DNA of 64,000 nucleotides from Agromyces rhizosphaerae (lineage in GTDB: Bacteria > Actinomycetota > Actinomycetes > Actinomycetales > Microbacteriaceae), in the NCBI RefSeq assembly GCF_027925245.1, contig NZ_BSDP01000001.1, positions 3,543,790 through 3,607,789 of the forward strand, read 5' to 3'. A program made the position numbers and the translations under genes. Each line of letters begins with the position of its first letter. Positions within the stretch are counted from its first letter, which is position 1. Below, piece by piece: positions 1 through 10,300 of the stretch. Below the pieces are notes generated by a model, which ran no database searches, was not told where the DNA came from, and was given only the letters and a program-made list of their open reading frames with translations.

Positions 1-194
1 TTCCGCTGCCCGACGTCGTGGGCGAGAGCCTCGCCGACGCGATCGACACGCTCGAGGCGGCCGGATTCGACGTCCAGTACAGCTTCCCCGAGGCGTTCAT
101 CGGCCTCGCCACCGTGAAGTCGATGAACCCGGGCGGCGACACCGAGCAGATCCGCGGCTCGACCGTCACCCTCGTCGCGACGCTCGAGCTCTGA
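1..194 (+). CDS. C-terminal PASTA domain of a Ser/Thr protein kinase (partial, 5' end outside window)
   Basis: The reading frame is open from base 3 and stops with TGA at 192-194. The roughly 63 visible residues begin PLPDVVGESLADAI and end STVTLVATLEL, the typical beginning and end of a PASTA repeat, which binds muropeptides outside the cell. It should be the last extracellular repeat of a membrane Ser/Thr kinase. In Actinobacteria a pknL-type kinase commonly faces aroG across a short convergent gap, as here. The kinase domain itself is outside the window, so the specific name is an inference. Confidence 0.8.
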   Translation, partial: PLPDVVGESLADAIDTLEAAGFDVQYSFPEAFIGLATVKSMNPGGDTEQIRGSTVTLVATLEL

Positions 195-202
195 CGGCGG
201 GG

Positions 203-255
203 CGGATGCCCCGAGCAGGCGCGCCGGCGGTGCGGGCGCGCGCCCGTGGCATCCG
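203..255. terminator. Possible bidirectional terminator between kinase and aroG
   Basis: CGGATGCC (203-210) and GGCATCCG (248-255) form an 8-bp stem around a GC-rich interior that contains its own palindrome, GGGCGCGCGCCC. It lies between two convergent genes and lacks a clear T tract, so the terminator role is only plausible. Confidence 0.35.
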
Positions 256-288
256 GCCCGACGCCGTTCTCCGCCTCCGGCGGGCGGG

Positions 289-1656
289 TCAGCGCGCGAG
301 CTCCTCCGCGACCAGGAACGCGAGCTCGAGCGACTGCATGTGGTTCAGGCGCGGGTCGCAGAGCGACTCGTAGCGCGTGGCCAGGGTGTCCTCGTCGATG
401 TGCTCCGAGCCGCCGAGGCACTCGGTGACGTCGTCGCCCGTGAGCTCGACGTGGATGCCGCCGGGGAACGTGCCCGCGTCGCGGTGCGCCTCGAAGAAGC
501 CCTTCACCTCGTCGACCACGTCGTCGAAGCGGCGCGTCTTGTAGCCGGTCGGGGTGGTGAGCCCGTTGCCGTGCATCGGGTCGGTCACCCAGAGCGGGTT
601 CGCATCGGCGCCCTTGATCGCCTCGAGCAGCGGCGGCAGCGCCTCGCGGATGCGGCTCGACCCCATGCGCGTGATGAACGTGAGACGGCCCGGCTCGCGC
701 TCGGGGTCGAGCTTGTCGATCAGCGCGAGCATGTCGTCGGGCGACGTGGTCGGCCCGAGCTTCACGCCGATCGGGTTGCGCACGCGCGAGAGGAAGTCGA
801 CGTGCGCGCCGTCGAGGTCGCGGGTGCGCTCGCCGATCCAGAGGAAGTGCGCCGACGTGTCGTACGGGAGGCCCGTCCGCGAGTCGATGCGGGTCATCGG
901 GCGCTCGTAGTCCATGAGCAGGCCCTCGTGGCCGGTGAAGAACTCGGTGCGCTTGAGCTCGTCGAAGTCGGCGCCGCAGGCGTCCATGAACCGGACGGCG
1001 CGGTCGATCTCCTTGGCGAGGCTCTCGTAGCGCGAGTTCGCGGGGTTCGCGGCGAAGCCCTTGTTCCACGCGTGCACCTGGCGGAGGTCGGCGAACCCGC
1101 CCTGCGTGAAGGCGCGGATGAGGTTCAGCGTCGAGGCCGCCGTGTGGTACCCGCGCAGCAGGCGGGACGGGTCGGCGGCGCGCGACTCCGGGGTGAAGTC
1201 GTAGCCGTTGACGATGTCGCCGCGGTAGGCCGGCAGCGTCACGTCGCCGCGCGTCTCGGTGTCCTTCGAGCGGGGCTTGGCGAACTGCCCCGCCATGCGA
1301 CCCATCTTCACGACCGGCATCGATGCACCGTAGGTGAGCACGACCGCCATCTGCAGCACGGTCTTCACGCGGTTGCGGATCTGGTCGGCGGTGGCGCCGG
1401 CGAACGTCTCGGCGCAGTCGCCGCCCTGCAGCAGGAACGCCTCGCCGCGGGCCGCGGCGGCGAGCTTGTCGCGCAGGCGGTCGACCTCGCCCGCGAACAC
1501 GAGCGGCGGCATGGTGGCGAGCTCCGCGGACGCGGCCGCGACCGCGTCGGCGTCCGGCCACACCGGCTGCTGCTTGATCGGGAGCGCCCGCCAGGCGTCG
1601 AGTCCGGCGATGACGTTGTCAGCAGGCTGCACGACGGGTTCGACGAGCTGGGTCAC
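289..1656 (-). CDS. aroG: Class II 3-deoxy-D-arabino-heptulosonate 7-phosphate synthase
   Basis: It condenses phosphoenolpyruvate and erythrose 4-phosphate in the first step of the shikimate pathway, in the cytoplasm. The 455-residue protein has the usual length of the plant-like class II enzyme and its hallmark MAGQFAKPRS near residue 112; LLQGGDCAETF lies earlier. The GTG start at 1656 follows an AGGGAAG ribosome site at good spacing. It is last in a minus-strand run ROK kinase-plsC-aroG. In mycobacteria the enzyme is feedback-controlled by aromatic amino acids; this sequence cannot show that. Family assignment is secure. Confidence 0.95.
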   Translation of the reverse strand: MTQLVEPVVQPADNVIAGLDAWRALPIKQQPVWPDADAVAAASAELATMPPLVFAGEVDRLRDKLAAAARGEAFLLQGGDCAETFAGATADQIRNRVKTVLQMAVVLTYGASMPVVKMGRMAGQFAKPRSKDTETRGDVTLPAYRGDIVNGYDFTPESRAADPSRLLRGYHTAASTLNLIRAFTQGGFADLRQVHAWNKGFAANPANSRYESLAKEIDRAVRFMDACGADFDELKRTEFFTGHEGLLMDYERPMTRIDSRTGLPYDTSAHFLWIGERTRDLDGAHVDFLSRVRNPIGVKLGPTTSPDDMLALIDKLDPEREPGRLTFITRMGSSRIREALPPLLEAIKGADANPLWVTDPMHGNGLTTPTGYKTRRFDDVVDEVKGFFEAHRDAGTFPGGIHVELTGDDVTECLGGSEHIDEDTLATRYESLCDPRLNHMQSLELAFLVAEELAR

Positions 1657-1733
1657 GGAACTTCCCTGGTGGTGCGGGCGCGGATGGCGCGGGTGGACGG
1701 TGGTGCGTCGCCCCTCCGGACGACTGGACGAGC

Positions 1734-2423
1734 CTATCGCGTCGGCGCGGCGCGCTTCTCCTTCACGGAGCTCGCGTAGACGTCGACGTACTCCTGGCCG
1801 CTGAGCTCGCGCAACCGGTACACGAGCTCATCGGTCACGGAGCGCAGCACGAAGCGATCCGACTCGAGTCCCTCGAAGCGGCTGAAGTCGAGCGGCTCGC
1901 CGATCACGACGCCGATGCGGCGCACCTTGGGGATCCTGGTGCCGATGGGCATGACCTCGTCGGTGCCGATCATCGCGACCGGCACGACGGGCACGCCCGA
2001 CTCGAGCACCATGCGGGCCACGCCCGTGCGACCGCGGTACAGCCGTGCGTCGGGGCTCCGGGTGCCCTCGGGGTAGATGCCGAGCAGCTCGCCCCGGCCG
2101 AGCACCCGCAGGCCGGTGTTGAGCGAGGCCTCCGACGCCTTGCCGCCCGACCGGTCGATCGGGAGCTGCCCGGTCGCCTGGAAGAACAGCCGCGTGAGCC
2201 AGCCCTTGATGCCCTTGCCCGTGAAGTACTCGCTCTTCGCCAGGAAGACCACGTTCCGGTCGACGACGAGCGGCAGGAAGATCGAGTCGATGAAGGACAG
2301 GTGGTTGCTCGCGAGGATCGCCCCGCCTTCCTTCGGCACGTGCTCGAGGCCGACCACCCACGGCCGGAAGATCCCGAGCACGATGGGGCCGACGACGATG
2401 TGCTTCATGATCCAGTAGAACAT
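1734..2423 (-). CDS. 1-acyl-sn-glycerol-3-phosphate acyltransferase (PlsC family)
   Basis: The 229-residue PlsC/LPLAT-fold protein should acylate lysophosphatidate in phospholipid synthesis at the inner membrane. The catalytic HX4D motif is NHLSFID near residue 40, and the glycerol-phosphate-binding EGTRS lies near residue 121. The hydrophobic N-terminal helix IVVGPIVLGIF probably associates with the membrane. ATG at 2423 follows a strong GAAGGGGGG site. It lies 77 bp upstream of aroG and 37 bp downstream of the ROK gene on the same strand. Actinobacterial relatives (Rv2182c type) share this neighbourhood. Acyl preference is unknown. Confidence 0.88.
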   Translation of the reverse strand: MFYWIMKHIVVGPIVLGIFRPWVVGLEHVPKEGGAILASNHLSFIDSIFLPLVVDRNVVFLAKSEYFTGKGIKGWLTRLFFQATGQLPIDRSGGKASEASLNTGLRVLGRGELLGIYPEGTRSPDARLYRGRTGVARMVLESGVPVVPVAMIGTDEVMPIGTRIPKVRRIGVVIGEPLDFSRFEGLESDRFVLRSVTDELVYRLRELSGQEYVDVYASSVKEKRAAPTR

Positions 2424-2460
2424 CGTCCCCCCTTCCGAACGGCCCGTGACAGCATACCGA

Positions 2461-3411
2461 TCAGCCGCGGCGCTGGACCCACACGCGGGCGAGGTCGGCC
2501 GCGCCGACGACCCCGGCGTCGTTGACCAGCTCCGCGATCGCGAACTCCGGCTCCGGGTGGTAGCCCTGTGCGGGCAGGTGCTCGACGAATGCGCGCCGCA
2601 CGGGCTCGAGCAGCCGCTCGCCCGCCGCGGCGACGCCGCCGCCGAACACGAACAGCTGGGGGTCGAGCACCGCGGCGAGGCTCGCGCAGCCCTGGCCGAT
2701 CCACCCGCCGAGCTGCTTCAGCGCGGCGAGCGCACCGGGATCGTCGGCGGCGATGAGGTCGCCGACGCCGCGACCGTCGAGCTTCCCGCGCTCCTCGCGG
2801 ACGCGCGCGAGGCCCAGCCCGATCCCGCCGCCGTCGGCGATCTCGCCGGCCATGCGCATGAGTGCCCGGCCCGAGCCGTACTGCTCGAGGCATCCGCGCT
2901 GCCCGCACCCGCACGGCAGCCCGCCGGGCACCAGCCGGACGTGGCCGAGCTCCGCACCGGCCCCGAACCCGCCGCGGAAGAGCGTGTCGCTCGCCACGAT
3001 CGCGCCGCCGACGCCGGTGCCGATGGTGAGCATGCACATGTCGCTGACCAGGCGCCCCGCGCCGAAGCGGAACTCCGCCCACCCGGCGGCGTTGGCGTCG
3101 TTCTCGATGATGACCGGCATCGAGACGCGCGCCTCGAGCTTCTCCCGGAACGGCTCGTTGCGCCAGTCGATGTTGGGCGCGTAGTACACGACCGACTGGG
3201 AGGCGTCGATGAAGCCGGCCGCCGCGACGCCGACCGCGACGGACTCGGTGCCGTCGGCGAGTTCCGTGATCATGGCGACGACCGCATCCTCGAGCGCCGT
3301 GACGTCGCCGGCGGGGGTGGGCACGCGCGACTGGCGCACGATCGTGCCGAACGTGTCGACCACCGCGCCCGCGATCTTGGTGCCCCCGATGTCGATGCCG
3401 ATCGCGTGCAC
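2461..3411 (-). CDS. ROK-family glucokinase
   Basis: It probably phosphorylates glucose to glucose 6-phosphate. The 316-residue protein starts with the phosphate-binding IDIGGTK near residue 7 and carries the ROK zinc motif CGCGQRGCLE near residue 175. The start is GTG at 3411, because GGAGAGAGG lies about 9 bases upstream and DIGGTK follows at once. Longer versions of the frame have no homology-like content. It diverges from the acyl-CoA synthetase gene across 147 bp. ROK proteins include regulators, but no N-terminal helix-turn-helix is present here. Exact sugar and phosphate donor are inferred. Confidence 0.88.
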   Translation of the reverse strand: MHAIGIDIGGTKIAGAVVDTFGTIVRQSRVPTPAGDVTALEDAVVAMITELADGTESVAVGVAAAGFIDASQSVVYYAPNIDWRNEPFREKLEARVSMPVIIENDANAAGWAEFRFGAGRLVSDMCMLTIGTGVGGAIVASDTLFRGGFGAGAELGHVRLVPGGLPCGCGQRGCLEQYGSGRALMRMAGEIADGGGIGLGLARVREERGKLDGRGVGDLIAADDPGALAALKQLGGWIGQGCASLAAVLDPQLFVFGGGVAAAGERLLEPVRRAFVEHLPAQGYHPEPEFAIAELVNDAGVVGAADLARVWVQRRG

Positions 3412-3558
3412 GCTCGTCGCCTCTCTCCGGGGTGTGGATGGGTGAGGATCCAGGCCGAACGGGCCGGGTCGCTGAACTAGAGTGTAGTTAATGATTTCTG
3501 CCGAGCGACGTCCGCACTCCGCGGGCGCCACGCTCCCACCGGTGCCGAAGGAGCTACC

Positions 3559-5391
3559 GTGATCCAATTCGATTCGCCCGCCCTCGTGCCCGCGGACCCC
3601 GAGGCAAACGCCACCGACCTGCTGGTCGACCGGGTCGCGGCGAGCCCCGAGGCGGTGCTGTTCTCGCTGCCGGACGGCGACTCGTGGTCTCCCGTCACGA
3701 CACGGGAGTTCTACGACCAGGTCATCGCGCTCGCGAAGGGCTTCGTGGCCGCGGGCATCGAGCCCGGCGACAAGGTCGGGCTCATGTGCAAGACCCGCTA
3801 CGAGTGGACCCTCATCGACTTCGCGATGTGGTTCGCCGGCGGCGTGCTCGTGCCCGTCTACGAGACGAGTTCCCCGAGCCAGGTCAAGTGGAACCTGGGC
3901 GACTCGGGAGCGGTCGCGGTGATCGTGGAGACGCCCGACCACTTCGCGCGCTTCGACGAGGTGCACCCGGAGCTCCCCGACATCCGCTCGGTCTGGCAGA
4001 TCGACCTGGGCGACCTCGACAAGCTCGTCGCGGGCGGCTCCGACGTCGCCGACGAGGAGATCGAGCGTCGTCGCAAGATCGCGAACGGCGACGACATCGC
4101 CACGCTGATCTACACCTCCGGCTCGACCGGCAAGCCCAAGGGCTGCGTGCTCACCCACTCGAACTTCGTCGAGCTCTCCCGCAACGCCGCGGTCGCGCTC
4201 AAGGAGGTCGTGCTCGACCCGAACGGCGCGTCGACCGTGCTGTTCATCACGACGGCCCACGTGTTCGCACGCTTCATCGCGGTGCTCTGCGTGCACGCCG
4301 GCGTGCGCGTCGGCCACCAGCCCGACACCAAGCAGCTGCTGCCCGCCCTCGGTTCGTTCAAGCCGACCTTCCTCCTCGCGGTGCCGCGCGTGTTCGAGAA
4401 GGTCTACAACGTCTCCGAGCAGAAGGCGGAGTCGGGCGGCAAGGGCAAGATCTTCCGCGCCGCCGCCGACGCCGCGGTCGCCTACTCGAAGGCGTCCGAG
4501 GCCGGCTCGGTGCCGCTCGGGCTGCGCCTGAAGTTCGCCGTGCTCGACCGCCTCGTGCTGAGCAAGCTCCGCGCCGCGATGGGCGGCAACGTACGCTACG
4601 CCGTGTCGGGCTCGGCTCCGCTCGGCTCGCGCCTCGGCCACTTCTACCACGCGCTCGGCATCACCATCCTCGAGGGCTACGGCCTCACCGAGACCACGGC
4701 TCCGGCCACGGTGAACCTCGCCGAGAAGTCCAAGATCGGCACGGTCGGACCGGCGCTCCCCGGCGTCTCGGTGCGCCTCGCCGACGACGGCGAGATCCAG
4801 GTGAAGGGCGTCAACGTCTTCAAGGAGTACTGGAAGAACCCGACGGCCACGGCCGACACGTTCGACGGCGACTGGTTCAAGACGGGCGACATCGGCGTGC
4901 TCGACGACGACGGCTTCCTCACGATCACCGGCCGCAAGAAGGAGATCATCGTGACGGCGGGCGGAAAGAACGTCGCCCCGGCCGCGCTCGAGGACCCGAT
5001 CCGCGCGAACCCGCTGATCGGCCAGGTCGTCGTGGTCGGCGACCAGAAGCCGTTCATCTCCGCGCTCGTCACGCTCGACCCCGAGATGCTCCCCGTGTGG
5101 CTCAACAACCACGGCGAGGACGCGGGCATGAGCATCGAGGAGGCCAGCGCCAACCCGGCCGTCCTCGCCGAGGTGCAGCGCTCGATCGACCAGGCGAACG
5201 AGAGCGTCTCGCGCGCCGAGTCGATCCGCAAGTTCGTGATCCTCCCGACGGAGTTCACCGAGGAGAGCGGTCACCTCACGCCGAAGCTGAGCATCAAGCG
5301 CAACGTGATCGTCTCCGACTTCGCCGACGAGATCGAGTCGCTCTACCTCACCACCGCGCCGGTGACCGAGGGGCACTCGATCGCGGGCTGA
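3559..5391 (+). CDS. Long-chain fatty-acid-CoA ligase (FadD15-like)
   Basis: An AMP-forming acyl-CoA synthetase of 610 residues. The P-loop-like motif LIYTSGSTGKPKG lies at 183-195, the substrate motif GYGLTETTAPA near 373, KTGDIG near 436, and the C-terminal lysine motif GRKKEIIVTAGGKN near 455. It activates free fatty acids to acyl-CoA for lipid remodelling or beta-oxidation. Conservation of the aroG-plsC-fadD15 neighbourhood in Actinobacteria supports the subgroup. A perfect 42-bp palindrome just after the stop probably ends transcription. ATG at 3559 follows an AAGGAG site. Confidence 0.92.
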   Translation: MIQFDSPALVPADPEANATDLLVDRVAASPEAVLFSLPDGDSWSPVTTREFYDQVIALAKGFVAAGIEPGDKVGLMCKTRYEWTLIDFAMWFAGGVLVPVYETSSPSQVKWNLGDSGAVAVIVETPDHFARFDEVHPELPDIRSVWQIDLGDLDKLVAGGSDVADEEIERRRKIANGDDIATLIYTSGSTGKPKGCVLTHSNFVELSRNAAVALKEVVLDPNGASTVLFITTAHVFARFIAVLCVHAGVRVGHQPDTKQLLPALGSFKPTFLLAVPRVFEKVYNVSEQKAESGGKGKIFRAAADAAVAYSKASEAGSVPLGLRLKFAVLDRLVLSKLRAAMGGNVRYAVSGSAPLGSRLGHFYHALGITILEGYGLTETTAPATVNLAEKSKIGTVGPALPGVSVRLADDGEIQVKGVNVFKEYWKNPTATADTFDGDWFKTGDIGVLDDDGFLTITGRKKEIIVTAGGKNVAPAALEDPIRANPLIGQVVVVGDQKPFISALVTLDPEMLPVWLNNHGEDAGMSIEEASANPAVLAEVQRSIDQANESVSRAESIRKFVILPTEFTEESGHLTPKLSIKRNVIVSDFADEIESLYLTTAPVTEGHSIAG

Positions 5392-5402
5392 CCAGAGCAG
5401 GC

Positions 5403-5444
5403 ACGACGGATGCCCGGGGCCGATCGGCCCCGGGCATCCGTCGT
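5403..5444. terminator. Perfect 42-bp palindrome, bidirectional terminator
   Basis: The two 21-base arms (5403-5423 and 5424-5444) are exact reverse complements and include CGGATGCC and GGCATCCG. It lies between the convergent fadD15-like and def genes. There is no clear T tract, as is common in high-GC Actinobacteria. Confidence 0.75.
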
Positions 5445-5485
5445 CTCACCCGGCGATCGTGGCGGCGCGGCGCGGGCCGGCGGGC

Positions 5486-5977
5486 TCAGAACCAGTCGGA
5501 CTCGCGCACCTCGCGCATCGCGACGCGCCGCTCGGGCTTCTCGAGGCGGTCGAGGTAGAGGATGCCGTCGAGGTGGTCGGTCTCGTGCTGGAGCGCCTGG
5601 GCGAGCAACCCCTCGCCCTCGATCTCGATCGGCGCACCGTCGAGGTCGATGCCGCGGACGCGGGCGAACGGATGCCGCGGGGTCGGGTGCCACAGGCCCG
5701 GAACCGAGAGGCAGCCCTCGCCGACCGGCTCGGTCTCGCCGCGCACCTCCACGAGCTCGGGGTTCAGCACGTATCCGACCTCGCCGTCGACGTTGTAGCT
5801 GAAGGCGCGCAGGTTCACCCCGATCTGCGGCGCGGCGACGCCCGCGCGCCCGGGCAGGCGGACGCTGTCGAGCAGGTCGGCGACGAGCGCGCGCACGCCG
5901 TCGTCGATCGTCTCGATCGGGGCTGAGGCGGACTTCAGGACGGGATCGCCGAAGAGGCGGATGGGTCGTTCCGGCAC
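5486..5977 (-). CDS. def: Peptide deformylase
   Basis: It removes the N-terminal formyl group from nascent proteins. All three signature motifs are present in 163 residues: GRAGVAAPQ (43-51), EGCLS (87-91, with the metal-binding Cys) and HETDH (131-135, two metal-binding His plus the catalytic Glu). It starts 4 bp after the stop of the MinD-like gene on the same strand, so the two are probably co-transcribed with pyc upstream. A second deformylase elsewhere in the genome would be normal. Confidence 0.95.
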   Translation of the reverse strand: MPERPIRLFGDPVLKSASAPIETIDDGVRALVADLLDSVRLPGRAGVAAPQIGVNLRAFSYNVDGEVGYVLNPELVEVRGETEPVGEGCLSVPGLWHPTPRHPFARVRGIDLDGAPIEIEGEGLLAQALQHETDHLDGILYLDRLEKPERRVAMREVRESDWF

Positions 5978-5981
5978 CGGG

Positions 5982-7343
5982 TCAGCGTACCCGCTCTTCG
6001 GGGATGCCCTCGACCACGAGCGCGGCCAGCTCCCGGGCCGCCTCGCGCGTGATCGGGCGCAGCTGGTCCCAGTGCACGACCGAGCCCGCGGCGAGCTGCG
6101 GGTCGTACGGGATGCGCACGATCTCGCGCACGCGCGACTGGAAGTGCGCCTCGATCTCGTCGACCTTGACGAGGTGGGTGCCCTGGGTCGCGAGGTTGAT
6201 GGCGACGACCGCGTTCTTCACGAGGTCGGCGAAGCCGTTGGACTCGAGCCAGGTCAGCGTCTCCGACGCGAGGCGCGCCTCGTCGACGCTGCCGCCCGAG
6301 ACGATGACGATCGCGTCGGCGCGCTGCAGCGTCGCGCGCATGACCGAGTGGACGATGCCGGTGCCGCAGTCGGTCAGCACCATCGAGTAGTACCTCGCGG
6401 CGAGGTTCGCGACCACGTTGTAGTCGTTGTCGTCGAACGCCTCGGAGAGGTGCGGGTCCGTGTCGGACGCGAGGATGTCGAGCCGGGTGCCGTCGCGCGA
6501 GACGAACCGCGAGAAGTCGGTGTAGCCGCCGATCGTGGAGGCCTTGCCCACCACGTCGCGCACGGTCTCGCGCGTCTGCCGGTCGACGCGCTCGGCGAGC
6601 GTGCCGCGGTCGGGGTTCGCGTCGATGGCGATCACGCGGTCCTCGCGCGCGTTCGCCAGGGCCATGCCGAGGAGCGTGGTGACGGTGGTCTTGCCGACGC
6701 CGCCCTTTCGCGTCAGGACCGGCACGAACCTGGCGCCGCCCGCGAACCGGCGCTGGATGCGCGCGTTCATCGCCTTGTGCGCACGCACCTTCGCCGAGTC
6801 GCCGAGGTTGATCGTGTGGAACGACGCCTCGTAGAGGAAGCGGTTGAGCCCGCCCTTGGGAGCCGGCCGGCCCGCACGGTGGGTGTCGATGAGCCGGTCG
6901 GGCGTGAGCGACTCCGAGGTCTCCGGGAGGCTGGGCGCGTCGGCGGGCTCCAGCTCGCCCGGCTCGTCCACCGAGAGCTCGGCCACGACCGCGCGGTCGC
7001 GCTCGCGCTCGCGGCGCTCGTCGGCGGCCAGCAGGGCCCGGTACGGCGACGAGTCGCGCACGCTGCCGAGGCGCCGCGACGCGTCGGACGAGGCCAGCGG
7101 GATGGACTGCGTGGGAACCGTGCGGCCCTCGAGCTCACCGGGGTTGACGGCGACGTCGTCGATGGCGACGGCGGCCTCGTCCTCCGGCACCTCGCGCACG
7201 GGCGACGGCGGCAGGTCGACCTGGATGGTCAGCCGCTCGGGCAGGCGCGACGAGTGCGCGCCGGTGCGCGAAGAGGCGCCTCCTCGGTAGTCCGTGCCGG
7301 ACTCCCCGCGGTCCGTGTCGGTGTCGCTCCCGTCGTCAGCCAC
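5982..7343 (-). CDS. MinD/ParA-family ATPase with long disordered N-terminus
   Basis: A deviant-Walker ATPase. RKGGVGKTT near residue 209 is the Walker [12 protein letters not shown] follows at the A' position, and a DCGTG stretch comes later. The first ~130 residues are acidic and low-complexity ([15 protein letters not shown]), a layout seen in MinD-like proteins linked to type VII secretion and cell-pole organisation. GTG at 7343 was chosen because GAGGGGGAG lies just upstream; an in-frame GTG at 7361 would add six residues. It sits between pyc and def in the same direction. The actual cargo is unknown. Confidence 0.75.
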   Translation of the reverse strand: MADDGSDTDTDRGESGTDYRGGASSRTGAHSSRLPERLTIQVDLPPSPVREVPEDEAAVAIDDVAVNPGELEGRTVPTQSIPLASSDASRRLGSVRDSSPYRALLAADERRERERDRAVVAELSVDEPGELEPADAPSLPETSESLTPDRLIDTHRAGRPAPKGGLNRFLYEASFHTINLGDSAKVRAHKAMNARIQRRFAGGARFVPVLTRKGGVGKTTVTTLLGMALANAREDRVIAIDANPDRGTLAERVDRQTRETVRDVVGKASTIGGYTDFSRFVSRDGTRLDILASDTDPHLSEAFDDNDYNVVANLAARYYSMVLTDCGTGIVHSVMRATLQRADAIVIVSGGSVDEARLASETLTWLESNGFADLVKNAVVAINLATQGTHLVKVDEIEAHFQSRVREIVRIPYDPQLAAGSVVHWDQLRPITREAARELAALVVEGIPEERVR

Positions 7344-7379
7344 CGCTCCCCCTCTCGTCACCGTGGTCTTCGGCTCAGC

Positions 7380-10300
7380 TTAGCGCGGCCGGACGACGAC
7401 GATGAGGTCGCCGGCCTCGACCTGCTGCGTGCGCGGGATCGCCAGGCGCTCGACGACGCCGGCGATCGGCGAGGTGATCGCCGCCTCCATCTTCATCGCC
7501 TCGATGGACGCCACGGCCTGCCCGGGAGCGATCTCCGCGCCCTCCTCGACCTGCAGCGTCACGACGCCCGAGAACGGTGCCGCGACGTGGCCGGGCTGGG
7601 AGGCATCCGCCTTCTCGGCCGCCCGCGACTCGACGGTGATGCTGCGGTCGCGCACGAACACCGGACGCAGCTGGCCGTTGAGCGTGGTCATGACGGTGCG
7701 CATGCCCTTCTCGTCCGCCTCGCCGATCGCCTCGAGCCCCGCGTACAGCCGCACGCCGCGCTCCATCTCGATCACGTGCTCGCTGCCGGGCTGGAGCCCG
7801 TAGAGGTAGTCCATCGTGTCGACCACCGAGAGGTCGCCGAACAGCTCGCGGATCTGCTCGAACTGGCGCGTCGGCGCCGGGAACAGCAGCTGGTTGAGCA
7901 TCGCCCGGCGCTCGTCGCCGCCGGCGTCGAGCGCCGCCGACTCCTCGCCCGTGAGCTCCGCGACGCCCACCCGCACGTCGCGGCCGGCGAGCACCTTCGA
8001 ACGGAACGGCTCGGGCCATCCGCCCGGAAGGTCGCCCAGTTCGCCCGCCATGAAGCCGACCACCGAGTCGGGGATGTCGTAGCGCTCCGGATTGGCCTCG
8101 AAGTCGGCCGGGTCGGCCTTCACCGCGGCCAGGTGCAGGGCGAGGTCGCCCACGACCTTCGACGAGGGCGTCACCTTCGGCACGCGGCCGAGGATCGCGT
8201 TCGCCGCGGCGTACATGTCCTCGATCAGCTCGAAGTCGTCGGCCAGCCCCAGGGCGATCGCCTGCTGGCGCAGGTTCGAGAGCTGCCCGCCGGGGATCTC
8301 GTGGCGGTAGACGCGGCCCGTCGGGCCGGGCAGGCCCGACTCGAACGGCGAGTAGACGCGCCGCACGGCCTCCCAGTACGGCTCGAGGTCGGAGATGGCC
8401 TGCAGCGAGATGCCCGTGTCGCGCTCGGTGTGCGCGAGCGCGGCGACCAGTGCCGACGCCGAGGGCTGGCTCGTCGTGCCGGCCATCGGCGCGCTCGCGA
8501 CGTCGACCGCGTCCGCGCCGGCGCGGCTCGCCGCGAGCAGGGTCGCGAGCTGGCCGCCGGCGGTGTCGTGGGTGTGCACGTGCACCGGCAGGTCGAACCG
8601 CTCGCGCAGCGCCGAGACGAGGCGCTCGGCGGCGGCGGGGCGGAGCAGCCCCGCCATGTCCTTGATCGCGAGCACGTGCGCGCCCGCCTCGACGATCTCG
8701 TCGGCGAGGCGCAGGTAGTAGTCGAGCGTGTAGAGGTCCTCGGCCGGATCGAGCAGGTCGGCCGTGTAGCAGAGCGCCACCTCGGCGACCGCGGTGTTCG
8801 TCGCGAGGACCGCGTCGATCGCCGGGCGCATCTGCGAGATGTCGTTCAGCGCGTCGAAGATGCGGAAGATGTCGACGCCGGTCTCGGCGGCCTCGTGCAC
8901 GAACGCGTCGGTCACCGCCGTCGGGTACGGCGTGTAGCCGACCGTGTTGCGGCCGCGCAGCAGCATCTGGATCGCGACGTTCGGCAGCGCCTCGCGCAGC
9001 GCAGCCAGGCGCTCCCACGGGTCCTCGCCGAGGAACCGGAGCGCGACATCGTAGGTCGCCCCGCCCCACGCCTCGACCGAGAGCAGCTCGGGGGTCATGC
9101 GCGCCACGTAGGGGGCGACCGCGACGAGGTCCTTGGTGCGCACGCGCGTGGCGAGCAGCGACTGGTGCGCGTCGCGGAACGTGGTCTCGGTGACCGCGAG
9201 CGCGGTCTGCGCACGGAGCGCCGACGCGAACCCGGCCGGGCCGAGCTCGAGCAGGCGCTGGCGGGAGCCCGCGACGGGCTCGGCCTGCAGGTCGATCTCG
9301 GGGAGCTTGTCGGCCGGGGCGACCGCCGTCGGCGCCGGGCCGTTCGGCTGGTTCACCGTCACGTCGGCGAGCCAGTTCATGATCTTCGTGCCGCGGTCCT
9401 TCGACTGCCGGCCGCGCAGCAGCTGCGGACGGTCGTCGATGAACGAGGTGCTGAGGTCGCCCGCGACGAACGAGGGGTCGTCGAGCACGGCCTGGAGGAA
9501 CGGGATGTTCGTGGAGACGCCGCGGATGCGGAACTCGGCCAGTGCGCGCTTCGCGCGGGCGACCGCCGCCGGGTAGTCGCGCCCGCGGCAGCTCAGCTTC
9601 GCGAGCATCGAGTCGAAGTGCGGGCTGATCTGCGCGCCCGGGTTGATCGTGCCGCCGTCGAGGCGGATGCCCGCGCCGCCGGGCGAGCGGTAGGTCGTGA
9701 TCTTGCCGGTGTCCGGCCGGAAGCCCGCGGTCGGGTCCTCGGTCGTGATGCGGCACTGCAGCGCGGCGCCGCGCAGGCGGATCGAGTCCTGCATGAGCCC
9801 GAGCTGGGCGAGCCGTTCCCCCGACGCGATCCGCATCTGCGAGACGACGAGGTCGACGTCGGTGACCTCCTCGGTCACCGTGTGCTCGACCTGGATGCGC
9901 GGGTTCATCTCGATGAACACGTGCTCCCCCGCGCGCTCGCCCGCGGTGTCGAGCAGGAACTCGACCGTGCCGGCGTTGACGTAGCCGATCGACTTGGCGA
10001 ACGCGATCGCGTCGGCGTAGAGCCGCTGGCGGATCTCGTCGGAGAGGTTCGGCGCGGGCGCGATCTCGATGACCTTCTGGTGGCGGCGCTGCACCGAGCA
10101 GTCGCGCTCGAAGAGGTGCACGGTCTCGCCGTCGGCATCCGCCAGCACCTGCACCTCGATGTGGCGCGGCCGCAGCACGGCCTGCTCGATGAACATCGTC
10201 GGGTCGCCGAACGCGCTGTCGGCCTCGCGCATGGCCTCCTCGAGGGCGGGCCGCAGCTCGTCGGGCGAGTCGACGCGACGCATGCCGCGCCCGCCGCCGC

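Noticed and set aside
2461..5376. A very long open frame of about 970 codons on the minus strand
   Set aside because: Only the last 316 codons (ROK kinase) are protein-like. The rest is antisense to the acyl-CoA synthetase gene and is an artefact of high GC.
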